Positions 44,376 through 55,077 of a stretch of 64,000 nt of DNA are shown here, one piece after another. Made by a program: the position numbers and the translations under genes. Source of the DNA: Klebsiella sp. RIT-PI-d (lineage in GTDB: Bacteria > Pseudomonadota > Gammaproteobacteria > Enterobacterales > Enterobacteriaceae); the NCBI RefSeq assembly GCF_001187865.1, contig NZ_LGIT01000017.1:287487-351486 (forward strand), given 5' to 3'. Below the pieces are notes generated by a model that was not told where the DNA came from, searched no databases, and saw nothing but the letters and a program-made list of their open reading frames with translations. Position 1 is the stretch's first letter. Every line of letters begins with the position of its first letter.

Positions 44376-47300
44376 ATGGCTGAACCACGTTTCGTTCACC
44401 TGCGGGTGCATAGCGACTATTCCATGATCGATGGGCTGGCAAAAACCGGGCCGCTGGTAAAAAAGGCGGCCTCTATGGGTATGCCTGCGCTGGCGATCAC
44501 CGATTTTATGAACCTGTGCGGTCTGGTGAAGTTTTACGGAGCGGCGCACGGCGCAGGGCTTAAGCCTATTGTTGGGGCAGATTTTCACGTCCAGAGCGAG
44601 TTGCTGGCTGACGAAATGACCCAGCTTACCGTTCTGGCAATGAATAACGTCGGCTATCAAAATCTGACGCTGTTAATCTCGCGGGCCTATCAGCGTGGCT
44701 ATGGCGCACTTGGGCCGTGGATCGATCGTGAGTGGCTTGCAGAGCTGGGTGAGGGATTGATTTTACTCTCCGGTGGGCGACTGGGCGATGTCGGGCGTAG
44801 CGTGATGCGCGGCAATAGCGCGCTGGTCGATCAGTGCCTCTCTTTTTACGAAGAGCACTTCCCGGACCGCTTTTACCTCGAACTGATCCGCACCGGCAGA
44901 CAAGATGAAGAGAGCTATCTTCACGCGGCTATTCAACTGGCAGAAGAGCGTGGCCTGCCGGTAGTGGCAACCAACGATGTGCGTTTTATCAGCACCGATG
45001 ATTTTGACGCCCATGAAATTCGCGTTGCCATTCATGATGGCTACACCCTTGACGATCCCAAACGGCCTCGCCTCTACTCCACGCAGCAGTATCTGCGTTC
45101 CGAAGATGAGATGTGTGAACTGTTTGCCGATATTCCGGAAGCGCTGGAAAATAGCGTCGAAATTGCCAGACGCTGTAATGTCACCGTGCGGCTTGGCGAA
45201 TATTTTTTGCCACAGTTTCCGACCGGTGAAATGACCACCGAAGATTTCCTGGTGGTGAAATCGAAGGAAGGGCTGGAGGAACGTCTCGAATTTCTGTTCC
45301 CGGATGAAGCCGTACGCACTGAAAAGCGTCCACCTTATGATGAGCGTCTGGATATTGAACTCCAGGTGATCAACCAGATGGGTTTTCCCGGCTACTTCCT
45401 GATCGTTATGGAATTTATCCAGTGGTCAAAAGATAACGGCGTACCGGTCGGGCCAGGTCGTGGCTCCGGTGCGGGTTCGCTTGTGGCCTATGCGCTGAAA
45501 ATTACCGATCTCGATCCGCTGGAATTTGACCTGCTGTTCGAACGTTTCCTTAATCCGGAACGTGTTTCGATGCCCGACTTCGACGTCGATTTCTGTATGG
45601 AAAAGCGCGATCAGGTTATTGAGCACGTCGCGGAGATGTACGGTCGCGATGCGGTATCGCAGATCATTACCTTCGGTACGATGGCGGCGAAAGCGGTTAT
45701 TCGCGACGTGGGCCGCGTGCTCGGTCATTCGTATGGTTTTGTCGATCGCATTTCCAAACTGGTGCCGCCCGATCCGGGCATGACGCTGGCAAAAGCGTTT
45801 GAAGCCGAGCCGCAGCTGCCGGAAATCTATGAGGCTGACGAAGAAGTTAAAGCGCTCATTGATATGGCGCGTAAGCTCGAAGGCGTCACGCGCAACGCCG
45901 GTAAGCATGCCGGGGGCGTGGTCATTGCGCCGACTAAAATTACTGATTTCGCGCCGCTGTATTGCGATGAAGAAGGGCTGCACCCGGTTACCCAGTTTGA
46001 TAAGAACGATGTTGAGTATGCAGGGCTGGTGAAGTTTGACTTCCTCGGCCTGCGTACCCTGACCATCATCAACTGGGCGCTGGAGATGATTAACAAGCGC
46101 CGTGAGAAAAACGGCGAGCCGCCGCTGGATATCGCCGCCATTCCGCTGGAAGATAAGAAAAGTTTCGATATGCTACAACGCTCCGAAACGACGGCGGTCT
46201 TCCAGCTTGAATCGCGCGGCATGAAAGATCTTATCAAGCGTCTGCAACCAGACTGCTTCGAAGATATGATAGCCCTCGTGGCTTTGTTCCGTCCCGGTCC
46301 GCTGCAGTCGGGCATGGTAGATAACTTTATTGACCGTAAGCACGGCCGTGAAGAGATCTCTTATCCGGATGTCCAGTGGCAGCACGAGTGTCTTAAGCCG
46401 GTACTGGAACCGACGTATGGCATTATTCTGTATCAGGAACAGGTCATGCAGATCGCGCAGGAACTGTCCGGCTATACGCTCGGCGGCGCGGATATGCTGC
46501 GTCGTGCGATGGGTAAGAAAAAACCGGAAGAGATGGCCAAACAGCGCGGCACCTTTGAAGAGGGTGCCAGAAGTCGTGGGGTGGACGGCGAGCTGGCGAT
46601 AAAAATCTTTGACCTGGTGGAGAAATTTGCCGGCTACGGCTTTAACAAATCGCACTCTGCGGCCTACGCGCTGGTGTCTTACCAGACGCTGTGGTTAAAA
46701 GCACACTATCCGGCTGAATTTATGGCGGCGGTGATGACCGCGGATATGGACAACACGGAGAAAGTGGTCGGCCTGGTCGATGAGTGCTGGCGAATGGGGC
46801 TAAAAATCCTGCCGCCGGACATTAACTCAGGGCTGTATCATTTTCATGTCAACGATGACGGGGAAATTGTCTACGGTATTGGTGCGATTAAAGGTGTCGG
46901 TGAGGGGCCAATTGAGGCTATCATCGAGGCGCGTAATAACGGCGGCTATTTCCGCGAGCTGTTCGATCTCTGTGCCCGTACTGATACCAAGAAACTGAAT
47001 CGTCGGGTGCTGGAAAAGTTGATTATGTCCGGGGCATTTGACCGCCTCGGTCCACACCGTGCGGCGCTAATGAATTCGCTTGGCGACGCGTTAAAAGCGG
47101 CCGATCAGCACGCGAAAGCGGAGGCTATTGGTCAGGCAGATATGTTCGGCGTGCTGGCAGAAGAACCGGAGCAGATTGAGCAATCATATGCTAACTGCCA
47201 GCCGTGGCCGGAACATACGGTACTGGAAGGTGAGCGTGAAACGTTAGGTTTATATCTGACGGGTCATCCTATCAACCAGTATCTGAAAGAAATTGAGCGT

Positions 47301-47858
47301 TATGTCGGCGGCCTGAGGCTAAAAGACATGCATCCAACCGAACGTGGTAAAATGACCACGGCGGCGGGGCTCGTCATTGCTTCGCGGGTTATGGTCACCA
47401 AGCGCGGCAATCGCATCGGCATCTGCACCATCGATGACCGTTCCGGGCGGCTGGAGGTGATGTTATTCACCGAAGCGCTGGAGAAATACCAGCATTTGCT
47501 GGAAAACGACCGCATACTTATCGTCAGCGGACAGGTCAGCTTTGATGACTTCAGCGGCGGGCTTAAAATGATGGCCCGTGAAGTCATGGATATTGACGAA
47601 GCTCGTGAAAAATATGCTCGCGGGCTTGCTATCTCGCTGACGGACAGGCAAATTGATGACCAGCTTTTAAACCGACTCCGTCAGTCTCTGGAACCCCATC
47701 GCTCGGGGACCATTCCAGTACATCTCTACTATCAGAGGACGGATGCGCGTGCGCGGCTGCGCTTTGGCGCAACGTGGCGCGTCTCTCCGAGCGATCGTTT
47801 ACTTAACGATCTCCGTGGCCTCATTGGTTCGGAGCAGGTGGAACTGGAGTTTGACTAA
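44376..47858 (+). CDS. dnaE: DNA polymerase III alpha subunit
   Basis: Replicative polymerase of the C family, 1160 residues as in E. coli. Order: PHP domain ([16 protein letters not shown]), palm with catalytic aspartates near 401/403 ([14 protein letters not shown]) and 555 ([13 protein letters not shown]), thumb/fingers ([15 protein letters not shown]), beta-clamp binding segment QADMFGVL near residue 920, OB fold and the C-terminal tau-binding domain. It shares the unit lpxA-lpxB-rnhB-dnaE-accA; the gap to rnhB is 40 bases, to accA 12 bases. Confidence 0.99.
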   Translation: MAEPRFVHLRVHSDYSMIDGLAKTGPLVKKAASMGMPALAITDFMNLCGLVKFYGAAHGAGLKPIVGADFHVQSELLADEMTQLTVLAMNNVGYQNLTLLISRAYQRGYGALGPWIDREWLAELGEGLILLSGGRLGDVGRSVMRGNSALVDQCLSFYEEHFPDRFYLELIRTGRQDEESYLHAAIQLAEERGLPVVATNDVRFISTDDFDAHEIRVAIHDGYTLDDPKRPRLYSTQQYLRSEDEMCELFADIPEALENSVEIARRCNVTVRLGEYFLPQFPTGEMTTEDFLVVKSKEGLEERLEFLFPDEAVRTEKRPPYDERLDIELQVINQMGFPGYFLIVMEFIQWSKDNGVPVGPGRGSGAGSLVAYALKITDLDPLEFDLLFERFLNPERVSMPDFDVDFCMEKRDQVIEHVAEMYGRDAVSQIITFGTMAAKAVIRDVGRVLGHSYGFVDRISKLVPPDPGMTLAKAFEAEPQLPEIYEADEEVKALIDMARKLEGVTRNAGKHAGGVVIAPTKITDFAPLYCDEEGLHPVTQFDKNDVEYAGLVKFDFLGLRTLTIINWALEMINKRREKNGEPPLDIAAIPLEDKKSFDMLQRSETTAVFQLESRGMKDLIKRLQPDCFEDMIALVALFRPGPLQSGMVDNFIDRKHGREEISYPDVQWQHECLKPVLEPTYGIILYQEQVMQIAQELSGYTLGGADMLRRAMGKKKPEEMAKQRGTFEEGARSRGVDGELAIKIFDLVEKFAGYGFNKSHSAAYALVSYQTLWLKAHYPAEFMAAVMTADMDNTEKVVGLVDECWRMGLKILPPDINSGLYHFHVNDDGEIVYGIGAIKGVGEGPIEAIIEARNNGGYFRELFDLCARTDTKKLNRRVLEKLIMSGAFDRLGPHRAALMNSLGDALKAADQHAKAEAIGQADMFGVLAEEPEQIEQSYANCQPWPEHTVLEGERETLGLYLTGHPINQYLKEIERYVGGLRLKDMHPTERGKMTTAAGLVIASRVMVTKRGNRIGICTIDDRSGRLEVMLFTEALEKYQHLLENDRILIVSGQVSFDDFSGGLKMMAREVMDIDEAREKYARGLAISLTDRQIDDQLLNRLRQSLEPHRSGTIPVHLYYQRTDARARLRFGATWRVSPSDRLLNDLRGLIGSEQVELEFD

Positions 47859-47870
47859 TACAGGAATACT

Positions 47871-48830
47871 ATGAGTCTGAATTTCCTAGATTTTGAACAG
47901 CCGATTGCAGAGCTGGAAGCGAAAATCGATTCTCTGACTGCGGTGAGCCGTCAGGATGAGAAACTGGATATTAACATCGACGAAGAAGTGCATCGTCTGC
48001 GCGAAAAAAGCGTAGAGCTGACGCGCAAAATCTTTGCCGATCTTGGCGCATGGCAGGTAGCCCAACTGGCGCGACATCCGCTGCGCCCCTACACCCTGGA
48101 TTATGTCCGCCTGGCGTTTGATGAATTCGATGAGCTGGCAGGGGATCGCGCTTACGCTGATGATAAAGCTATTGTCGGCGGTATCGCGCGTCTGGACGGA
48201 CGTCCGGTGATGATCATTGGTCATCAAAAAGGACGTGAAACCAAAGAGAAAATTCGCCGTAACTTTGGGATGCCGGCTCCGGAAGGCTACCGTAAAGCGC
48301 TGCGCTTAATGGAGATGGCTGAGCGTTTCAATATGCCCATCATCACCTTTATTGATACGCCAGGTGCCTATCCCGGCGTTGGCGCAGAAGAACGCGGTCA
48401 GTCAGAAGCCATTGCACGCAACCTGCGTGAAATGTCACGCCTGAGCGTGCCGGTCATCTGTACCGTTATTGGTGAAGGTGGCTCCGGCGGTGCACTGGCG
48501 ATTGGCGTGGGCGATAAAGTGAATATGCTGCAATACAGCACCTATTCCGTTATCTCCCCGGAAGGCTGTGCCTCTATTCTGTGGAAAAGCGCTGATAAAG
48601 CACCGCTGGCTGCTGATGCAATGGGTATCATTGCGCCGCGTCTGAAAGAGTTGAAGCTGATCGACTCAATCATTCCGGAACCGCTGGGTGGTGCACACCG
48701 TAATCCGGAAGCCATTGCTGCATCATTGAAAGCTCAATTGCTGGAAGATTTGGCCGACCTCGACGTACTGGGTAAAGATGATTTGCTCAATCGCCGTTAT
48801 CATCGTCTGATGAGCTACGGTTACGCCTGA
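47871..48830 (+). CDS. accA: Acetyl-CoA carboxylase carboxyltransferase subunit alpha
   Basis: With AccD transfers CO2 from biotin-AccB to acetyl-CoA, the committed step of fatty-acid synthesis. It has 319 residues as in E. coli, with the crotonase-type core ([21 protein letters not shown] and [16 protein letters not shown]). It closes the lipid cluster; an intrinsic terminator follows 25 bases after its stop. Confidence 0.98.
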   Translation: MSLNFLDFEQPIAELEAKIDSLTAVSRQDEKLDINIDEEVHRLREKSVELTRKIFADLGAWQVAQLARHPLRPYTLDYVRLAFDEFDELAGDRAYADDKAIVGGIARLDGRPVMIIGHQKGRETKEKIRRNFGMPAPEGYRKALRLMEMAERFNMPIITFIDTPGAYPGVGAEERGQSEAIARNLREMSRLSVPVICTVIGEGGSGGALAIGVGDKVNMLQYSTYSVISPEGCASILWKSADKAPLAADAMGIIAPRLKELKLIDSIIPEPLGGAHRNPEAIAASLKAQLLEDLADLDVLGKDDLLNRRYHRLMSYGYA

Positions 48831-48855
48831 TTTTTATACTCACACCATCGTTCAG

Positions 48856-48879
48856 GGCCGGATTTTCCGGCCTTTTTTT
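48856..48879 (+). terminator. Intrinsic terminator of accA
   Basis: GGCCGG-ATTTT-CCGGCC followed by seven T residues; a strong end to the lipid A/dnaE/accA transcript. Confidence 0.94.
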
Positions 48880-48902
48880 ATGATTTTTTTACGCCAAAAA
48901 AA

Positions 48903-48956
48903 TGAGAATGTAGTGAGACCATATGATTAGTCAATGAGACTGATTCTCCCTGAGAC
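48903..48956 (+). promoter_or_regulatory. Iterated TGAGAC motifs upstream of the chitinase gene
   Basis: TGAGAA at 48903 and TGAGAC at 48914, 48935 and 48951 occur within 54 bases; intervals are 11, 21 and 16. A TATGAT (48922-48927) among them could be a -10 box lacking a good -35, which is the pattern of an activator-dependent promoter. The regulator is unknown and the motif may be chance. Confidence 0.35.
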
Positions 48957-49005
48957 TGCGATCGCTGCCAGGCATTCGGCAGTGAATACCATCAAGGAGA
49001 AGAAT

Positions 49006-50760
49006 ATGGCATTGCAAAAAAGAATGGTGCTTAGCACCGTAGCGGCAGGGATCCTGCTCAGCTTATCAACCGCGCATGCGGCATTACTGGGCGACAGTGC
49101 ACCAGCAACGATGACAACAAGTGAACTGGCTGCCAAAGAAAAGGCACTCACCGATTTCCCGTTAATGTCGGCAGTCAAATCATCTATTGCGACGCTTGAT
49201 AATGCTGAGGTAGAAAAAATTGCTGTCGGACGTGCGGCAAACCCGGCTAACGTAAAACGCGTTGAAAGCATTCTGAGCGAAAAAGACTGGGATTTCCTTT
49301 TTCCGATGCGCGCGCCGGAATACACGTATCTTAACTTCCTGAAAGCCATCGGTAAGTTCCCGGCCGTCTGCGGTACTTATACTGATGGTCGTGACAGCGA
49401 CGCGATTTGCCGCAAAACACTGGCAACCATGTTTGCCCACTTTGCTCAGGAAACGGGTGGACATGAAAGCTGGAGAGATATTCCAGAATGGCGTCAGGCG
49501 CTGGTGTACCTGCGTGAAGTGGGTTGGGTAGAAGGCCAGAAAGGCGGCTATAACGGCGAATGTAATCCGGATGTGTGGCAGGGACAGACCTGGCCTTGCG
49601 GAAAAGATAAAGATGGCGATTATGTCAGCTACTTCGGTCGTGGAGCAAAACAGCTCTCCTATAACTACAACTATGGTCCGTTCTCTGACGCCATGTACGG
49701 CGACGTGCGTCCGCTATTAGACAAACCTGAACTGGTTGCTGACACCTGGATGAACCTGGCGAGCGCAGTCTTCTTCTTTGTTTATCCGCAGCCGCCGAAA
49801 CCGTCCATGCTGCACGTTATTGATGGTACCTGGCAGCCAAACGATCATGACAAAGCGAACGGGCTGGTTACCGGCTTTGGCGTTACCATTCAGATAATCA
49901 ACGGCGGCGTAGAATGCGGTGGCGCTGACGAGATGGCGCAGTCTCTCAACCGTATTGCCTACTACAAAGAGTTTGCTAACTACCTGAAAGTGCCGGTGCC
50001 TGCTGATGAAGTTCTGGGCTGCAAAAATATGAAGCAGTTCGATGAATACGGTGCGGGCGCACTGCCTATTTATTGGGAACAGGATTGGGGATGGAGCGCA
50101 GACACGGCCGACGGCAAAACCAACGCCTGCCAGCTGGTGGGCTATCAAACGCCGTATACTGCCTTCAAAGAAGGTGATTACACCAAATGCGTTCAGCACT
50201 ATTTCAACGTTAACATCGTTGATGATAGCGGCAACGCGAAGCCAGAGCCGACCCCTGCTCCTGAGCCAGCACCGACGCCTGCCGCCAACGTTGCGCCGGT
50301 CGCACACATTGCTGGTCCTGTGGGTGCAGTTGAAGCAGGAAGCGCCGTCTCCCTGAGCGGTGCCGGCTCTACTGATGCAAATGGTGACAAACTTACCTAT
50401 ACCTGGATGTCGCAAGATGGCCAGACAGTAAGCGGCGCGGACAAATCAGTTATCGTGTTCAACGCGCCTGAGAAAGATCAGGATGCGCAGTATGCTATTA
50501 GTCTGAAAGTGAGCGACGGCTCGCTGAGCAGCACGACCAGCTATACGTTGAACGTAAAAGCGAAAGCTGCAGCAGACGGTTCCGTGGTTTACCCGGCGTG
50601 GAATGCGACCACGCAGTGGAAAGCTGACGATATCGTTAATAACCACGGCGTACTGTATCAGTGCAAACCGCTGCCGGCTGGCGCATGGTGTAATGTTGCA
50701 CCGGCTTACTATGAACCTGGTGCAGGTATTGCCTGGCAGGATGCGTGGAAAGCGCTGTAA
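49006..50760 (+). CDS. Secreted GH19 chitinase with PKD and CBM5/12 domains
   Basis: Not present at this locus in E. coli K-12. The ATG at 49006 after AAGGAG gives 584 residues; an in-frame ATG at 48934 has no ribosome site. A Sec signal peptide (1-25, ends TAHA) is followed by an N-terminal segment and a glycoside hydrolase 19 catalytic domain (about 95-405). That domain has HFAQETGGHES (probable acid Glu149) and the family signature YFGRGAKQLSYNYNYG (209-224), and is cysteine-rich. Then come a Pro/Thr linker (411-428), a PKD domain (429-517) and a C-terminal chitin-binding module (529-582, AWNATTQWKADDIV...YQCK). It probably hydrolyses chitin or a related GlcNAc polymer outside the cytoplasm. 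I recall similar proteins at this locus in Salmonella and Citrobacter. GH19 enzymes can also act on peptidoglycan, so that role is open. Confidence 0.88.
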   Translation: MALQKRMVLSTVAAGILLSLSTAHAALLGDSAPATMTTSELAAKEKALTDFPLMSAVKSSIATLDNAEVEKIAVGRAANPANVKRVESILSEKDWDFLFPMRAPEYTYLNFLKAIGKFPAVCGTYTDGRDSDAICRKTLATMFAHFAQETGGHESWRDIPEWRQALVYLREVGWVEGQKGGYNGECNPDVWQGQTWPCGKDKDGDYVSYFGRGAKQLSYNYNYGPFSDAMYGDVRPLLDKPELVADTWMNLASAVFFFVYPQPPKPSMLHVIDGTWQPNDHDKANGLVTGFGVTIQIINGGVECGGADEMAQSLNRIAYYKEFANYLKVPVPADEVLGCKNMKQFDEYGAGALPIYWEQDWGWSADTADGKTNACQLVGYQTPYTAFKEGDYTKCVQHYFNVNIVDDSGNAKPEPTPAPEPAPTPAANVAPVAHIAGPVGAVEAGSAVSLSGAGSTDANGDKLTYTWMSQDGQTVSGADKSVIVFNAPEKDQDAQYAISLKVSDGSLSSTTSYTLNVKAKAAADGSVVYPAWNATTQWKADDIVNNHGVLYQCKPLPAGAWCNVAPAYYEPGAGIAWQDAWKAL

Positions 50761-50767
50761 TGAAATA

Positions 50768-50798
50768 AATCACGCCAGTGCAACGCGCTGGCGTGATT
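50768..50798. terminator. Long palindrome after the chitinase gene
   Basis: Perfect 11-bp arms AATCACGCCAG (50768-50778) and CTGGCGTGATT (50788-50798) with a 9-base loop lie 7 bases after the chitinase stop. No U-tract follows, so termination may be partial; ldcC starts 37 bases further on. Confidence 0.6.
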
Positions 50799-50835
50799 GT
50801 TACTATGATTAGCTATGGTTTTTCAGGAGAAACGC

Positions 50836-52974
50836 GTGAATATCATAGCTATCATGGGCCCGCACGGGGTCTATTACAAAGACGAGCCAATCAAAGAGCT
50901 GGAGAGTGCGCTTGTTACGCAGGGCTTTAAAATCATCTGGCCACAAAACAGTTCCGATCTGCTGAAGTTTATTGAGCATAACCCGCGTATCTGCGGCGTC
51001 ATTTTTGACTGGGATGAGTACTCCGTTGATTTATGCAGCGATATCAACCAGCTCAACGAATATCTTCCACTGTATGCGTTCATTAATACCCATTCGACGA
51101 TGGACGTCAGCGTCCATGATATGCGTATGGCACTGTGGTTTTTCGAATATTCTCTCGGCGTGGCTGATGATATTGCAGGGCGTATTCATCAATATACCGG
51201 TGAGTACCTGGACAATATTACCCCGCCGTTTACCAAAGCGTTGTTCAATTATGTCAAAGAGGGGAAATACACTTTCTGTACCCCCGGACATATGGCGGGA
51301 ACCGCATATCAAAAAAGCCCGATAGGCTGCCTGTTTTACGATTTCTTCGGTGGCAATACGCTCAAAGCCGATGTATCGATTTCAGTCACCGAGCTGGGAT
51401 CGCTGCTTGATCATACTGGTCCACATCTCGAAGCCGAAGAGTATATTGCCCGTACCTTTGGCGCGGAGCAGAGCTATATGGTGACCAATGGCACGTCGAC
51501 CTCAAATAAAATTGTCGGCATGTACGCTGCACCGACCGGAAGTACGCTGCTGATTGACCGTAACTGTCATAAGTCGCTGGCTCATCTGCTGATGATGAGT
51601 GATGTCGTCCCGCTGTGGCTAAAACCAACCCGCAACGCTCTGGGGATACTCGGCGGCATTCCGAAACGTGAGTTTACCCGCGACAGCCTCAGTGAGAAAG
51701 TGGCGAGTACGCCACAGGCGCAGTGGCCGGTACACGCGGTGATCACCAACTCGACCTATGACGGCCTGCTGTATAACACTAACTGGATCAAGCAAACGCT
51801 GGATGTACCGTCGATTCATTTCGATTCGGCCTGGGTGCCTTATACCCATTTCCACCCAATCTATCAGGGGAAAAGTGGCATGAGCGGCGAGCGCGTGCCG
51901 GGAAAAGTCATCTTCGAAACACAATCGACGCATAAAATGCTGGCCGCGCTTTCTCAGGCCTCGCTTATCCATATTAAAGGTGACTACGACGAAGATACCT
52001 TTAACGAAGCCTTTATGATGCATACCTCAACATCGCCGAGTTATCCGATCGTGGCCTCTATCGAAACAGCAGCGGCGATGCTGCGTGGGAATCCGGGAAA
52101 ACGACTTATCAATCGTTCCGTCGAACGGGCGCTGCATTTTCGTAAAGAAGTACAGCGGCTGCGTGAAGAATCAGAAGGCTGGTTTTTTGATATCTGGCAG
52201 CCGGAAGACGTGGACGACGCGGAATGCTGGCCTGTGGCTCCCGGTGAAAACTGGCACGGATTTAACGACGCAGATGCCGACCATATGTTCCTCGATCCGG
52301 TTAAAGTGACTATTCTGACGCCGGGGATGGATGAACAGGGACACATGAGCGAAGAGGGAATACCGGCTGCGCTGGTGGCTAAATTCCTTGATGAACGCGG
52401 CGTGGTGGTGGAAAAAACCGGGCCTTATAACCTGCTATTTCTGTTCAGCATCGGCATCGATAAAACCCGGGCGATGGGACTGCTGCGTGGACTTACCGAA
52501 TTCAAACGCGCTTACGATCTTAACCTTCGCGTGAAAAATATGCTGCCGGATCTTTATGCAGAAGATCCTGATTTTTATCGCAATATGCGTATTCAGGATC
52601 TGGCCCAGGGTATTCATCGTTTAATCCGCCAGCACGATCTCTCCAGACTCATGCTGCGGGCATTTGACGTCCTGCCAGAGATGAAAATGACCCCGCATCA
52701 GGCGTGGCAGCGCCAAATCAGAGGCGATGTTGAAACGATCGAGCTGGAGAAACTGACAGGGCGCATTTCAGCAAATATGATCCTGCCCTATCCGCCGGGC
52801 GTGCCGCTCCTGATGCCGGGCGAGATGATCACTGAAGAGAGCCGCGCGGTGCTTGATTTCCTGCTGATGCTTTGTTCAATTGGCCGTCATTATCCGGGAT
52901 TTGAAACCGATATTCACGGCGCAAAGCGCGATGAAGAAGGCGTATATCGTGTGAGAGTCTTAAAAAGTGCCTGA
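50836..52974 (+). CDS. ldcC: Constitutive lysine decarboxylase LdcC
   Basis: PLP-dependent decamer converting L-lysine to cadaverine. The chosen start is GTG at 50836, 6 bases after AGGAGA, giving 712 residues that begin MNIIAIMGPHGVYYKDE like E. coli LdcC (713). An ATG at 50815 is in frame but lies before the ribosome site. The N-terminal wing domain, PLP lysine in STHKMLAALSQ (about 367) and the C-terminal domain are intact. No cadB-type antiporter or cadC regulator is adjacent, which supports LdcC over CadA. Positioned between the chitinase and yaeR. Confidence 0.94.
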   Translation: MNIIAIMGPHGVYYKDEPIKELESALVTQGFKIIWPQNSSDLLKFIEHNPRICGVIFDWDEYSVDLCSDINQLNEYLPLYAFINTHSTMDVSVHDMRMALWFFEYSLGVADDIAGRIHQYTGEYLDNITPPFTKALFNYVKEGKYTFCTPGHMAGTAYQKSPIGCLFYDFFGGNTLKADVSISVTELGSLLDHTGPHLEAEEYIARTFGAEQSYMVTNGTSTSNKIVGMYAAPTGSTLLIDRNCHKSLAHLLMMSDVVPLWLKPTRNALGILGGIPKREFTRDSLSEKVASTPQAQWPVHAVITNSTYDGLLYNTNWIKQTLDVPSIHFDSAWVPYTHFHPIYQGKSGMSGERVPGKVIFETQSTHKMLAALSQASLIHIKGDYDEDTFNEAFMMHTSTSPSYPIVASIETAAAMLRGNPGKRLINRSVERALHFRKEVQRLREESEGWFFDIWQPEDVDDAECWPVAPGENWHGFNDADADHMFLDPVKVTILTPGMDEQGHMSEEGIPAALVAKFLDERGVVVEKTGPYNLLFLFSIGIDKTRAMGLLRGLTEFKRAYDLNLRVKNMLPDLYAEDPDFYRNMRIQDLAQGIHRLIRQHDLSRLMLRAFDVLPEMKMTPHQAWQRQIRGDVETIELEKLTGRISANMILPYPPGVPLLMPGEMITEESRAVLDFLLMLCSIGRHYPGFETDIHGAKRDEEGVYRVRVLKSA

Positions 52975-53032
52975 AGGCTTGCAGAGTTATCAGCAGGACA
53001 GTAACGTGCTGCAAAAGGTTAAGGAGAAGACG

Positions 53033-53422
53033 ATGCTGGGTTTAAAACAGGTTCACCATATTGCCATTATTGCTACTGACTATGCCAAAAGTAAGGCATT
53101 TTACTGCGATATTCTTGGCTTTACCCTGCAGGGCGAGTTTTACCGCGCTGAACGCGACTCCTGGAAAGGCGATCTGGCGCTGAATGGCCAGTATGTGATT
53201 GAGCTTTTTTCATTTCCATCTCCACCTGCGCGCCCGAGTCGTCCGGAAGCATGTGGTTTACGCCATCTGGCCTTTAGCGTGGAGAATATCGAGCAGGCGG
53301 TGGATCATCTGCACGCGCACGGCGTTGCCTGCGAACCAGTGCGTGTCGATCCTTTTACCGACAAGCGTTTTACCTTCTTTAACGATCCCGATGGTCTGCC
53401 GCTGGAGTTATACCAGCAGTAA
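53033..53422 (+). CDS. yaeR: VOC-fold (glyoxalase-like) protein YaeR
   Basis: A 129-residue vicinal-oxygen-chelate protein, start ATG at 53033 after AAGGAG (MLGLKQVHHIAIIATDY), the same length as E. coli YaeR. Two paired beta-alpha-beta-beta-beta modules carry likely metal ligands in VHHIAI, VIELFSF, LRHLAFSV and PLELYQQ. The substrate is unknown; glyoxalase I-like lyase, isomerase or dioxygenase activity are all possible. It follows ldcC by 58 bases. Confidence 0.9.
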   Translation: MLGLKQVHHIAIIATDYAKSKAFYCDILGFTLQGEFYRAERDSWKGDLALNGQYVIELFSFPSPPARPSRPEACGLRHLAFSVENIEQAVDHLHAHGVACEPVRVDPFTDKRFTFFNDPDGLPLELYQQ

Positions 53423-53442
53423 AGCTTGCCAATATGACTATT

Positions 53443-53472
53443 GCCCGGTAACGTTCCGGGCACTCTTTCCTA
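53443..53472 (+). terminator. Terminator-like hairpin after yaeR
   Basis: GCCCGG/CCGGGC 6-bp stem with a 7-base loop, followed by ACTCTTTCCT. The tail is pyrimidine-rich but not a clean U-tract. Confidence 0.5.
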
Positions 53473-53485
53473 AGTTCGTTCGATC

Positions 53486-54790
53486 ATGACAGCACCAGCG
53501 ATTGCCCATTCTCTTTATCCTCACCGCCAGTTCCTGATTGCGTTCAGCGGTGGCCTCGACTCTACCGTTCTGCTACATCAGATGGTGTGCTGGCGCAGGC
53601 AGTCGCCGGATATTTCCCTGCGTGCAATTCATATTCATCATGGGTTAAGCCCGTATGCCGATGACTGGGTCACACACTGCCAGCAGATGTGTCAGCAGTG
53701 GCAGATTCCGCTGATCGTTGAGCGCGTGACGTTAGTTGATAAAGGACTGGGAAACGAAGCCCACGCCAGACAGGCGCGTTACCAGGCTTTTCGTGAAGCG
53801 CTGCTGCCGGGGGAGGTTCTGGTGACGGCTCAGCATCTTGACGATCAATGTGAGACATTCTTACTGGCACTTAAGCGCGGTAGCGGCCCGGCAGGGCTTT
53901 CCGCCATGGCTCGTGTTTCACCCTTTTCGGGAACCGTGCTGATCCGGCCTTTACTAGAGGAAAGTCGCGACGCGCTGAACCAGTGGGCTGCAGAGCATGA
54001 ACTGCGCTGGATTGAGGACGAGAGTAATCAGGACGATGCCTACGATCGCAATTTTCTGCGTCTTCAGGTGTTGCCGCAGTTAAATGCTCGCTGGCCGCAT
54101 TTTGCGCAGGCTACGGCGCGCAGCGCGGCGCTGTGTGCCGAGCAGGAACAGTTGCTGGATGAACTGCTCGGTGACGAATTGCGGGCGCTGGTAGATGAAA
54201 AAGGGGCGCTAAGCCTGCTGCCGCTGACGACCAAAAGTCCGGTATTTCGTGCTGCCGTGCTGCGCCGCTGGCTGGCAAGCCGAGGAGCGGCGATGCCATC
54301 ACGTGACATGCTCGCGCGGATTTGGCAGGAGATTGTGCAGGCCAGGGACGATGCTTCTCCTTCTCTGCGGCTCGGGGCTTTCGAGCTACGCCGTTATCAG
54401 CATAAACTCTGGTTGATCCAGCCGCTACCGGGCCAGACCACGGCCGTTTTGCCATGGCCGGATGTAGGTCAGTCCTTAACGTTACCCGATGGTCTGGGAC
54501 AGCTGGCGCTGGTTTGTGGTGGTAACCTGCGCCTGCCGCAGACGCATGAAGCGGTATCAGTCCGTTTCACCGCGCAGGGGACATTACACATCGTCGGGCG
54601 TAACGGGGGACGTAAGCTAAAGAAAATCTGGCAGGAGCTGGGCGTTGCTCCCTGGCTGCGCGATACGACTCCATTACTGTTTTATGGTGAAACGCTGGTG
54701 GCAGCGGCGGGATATTTTACGACGCGGGAAGGGCAGGCTGACGGCGGGACAGGGGTAACGCTGATGCATTATCCAGAGAGCGTCGGGTAA
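53486..54790 (+). CDS. tilS: tRNA(Ile)-lysidine synthetase
   Basis: Modifies C34 of tRNA(Ile)CAU to lysidine so that it reads AUA; essential. It has 434 residues (E. coli 432). The PP-loop SGGLDS (residues 21-26) lies in an N-type ATP pyrophosphatase domain with [20 protein letters not shown], followed by the TilS substrate-binding and C-terminal domains ([17 protein letters not shown]). The N-terminal ten residues differ from E. coli, as usual. Convergent with rof. Confidence 0.97.
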   Translation: MTAPAIAHSLYPHRQFLIAFSGGLDSTVLLHQMVCWRRQSPDISLRAIHIHHGLSPYADDWVTHCQQMCQQWQIPLIVERVTLVDKGLGNEAHARQARYQAFREALLPGEVLVTAQHLDDQCETFLLALKRGSGPAGLSAMARVSPFSGTVLIRPLLEESRDALNQWAAEHELRWIEDESNQDDAYDRNFLRLQVLPQLNARWPHFAQATARSAALCAEQEQLLDELLGDELRALVDEKGALSLLPLTTKSPVFRAAVLRRWLASRGAAMPSRDMLARIWQEIVQARDDASPSLRLGAFELRRYQHKLWLIQPLPGQTTAVLPWPDVGQSLTLPDGLGQLALVCGGNLRLPQTHEAVSVRFTAQGTLHIVGRNGGRKLKKIWQELGVAPWLRDTTPLLFYGETLVAAAGYFTTREGQADGGTGVTLMHYPESVG

Positions 54791-54806
54791 CATTGGCTAC
54801 CCGACG
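54781..54806. terminator. Palindrome between convergent tilS and rof
   Basis: Perfect 9-bp arms CGTCGGGTA (54781-54789) and TACCCGACG (54798-54806) overlap the tilS stop codon. U-tracts are lacking on both sides, so it may be a weak bidirectional terminator or a 3'-end stabiliser. Confidence 0.5.
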
Positions 54807-54816
54807 ACGAGCAGGA

Positions 54817-55077
54817 TCAGGATTCACTCACCACCACGGTACCGATGTCCGGATGGCTGAAGCTGGTAATCTTATCAAGGCGCAGTTCACGGGAAGCCCC
54901 GGACACCTCAACAACCAGATATTCAACATTTTTGCGCGAGACTACATCAGCCGCTTTTGCCGTCAACACTTCACCGTCTTTCATTTCCAGCGTCAGCAAT
55001 AGATGCTGCTGGCAGGCGAGCTCGAGATTGTCATAGTCATCGCAATTGATGGGTTGATACGTTTCATTCATTGACAT
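54817..55077 (-). CDS. rof: Rho-binding antiterminator Rof
   Basis: Small acidic protein that binds Rho and inhibits Rho-dependent termination. It has 86 residues from the ATG at 55077 ([17 protein letters not shown]); a second ATG at 55071 would give 84. The family core KNVEYLVVE...[19 protein letters not shown] is intact. The start overlaps the end of yaeP by 14 bases, so expression is coupled to yaeP. Confidence 0.95.
   Translation of the reverse strand: MSMNETYQPINCDDYDNLELACQQHLLLTLEMKDGEVLTAKAADVVSRKNVEYLVVEVSGASRELRLDKITSFSHPDIGTVVVSES

Noticed and set aside
49717..50415. A 232-codon frame antisense to the chitinase
   Set aside because: The sense strand encodes a full GH19-PKD protein with conserved motifs; the antisense frame has none.
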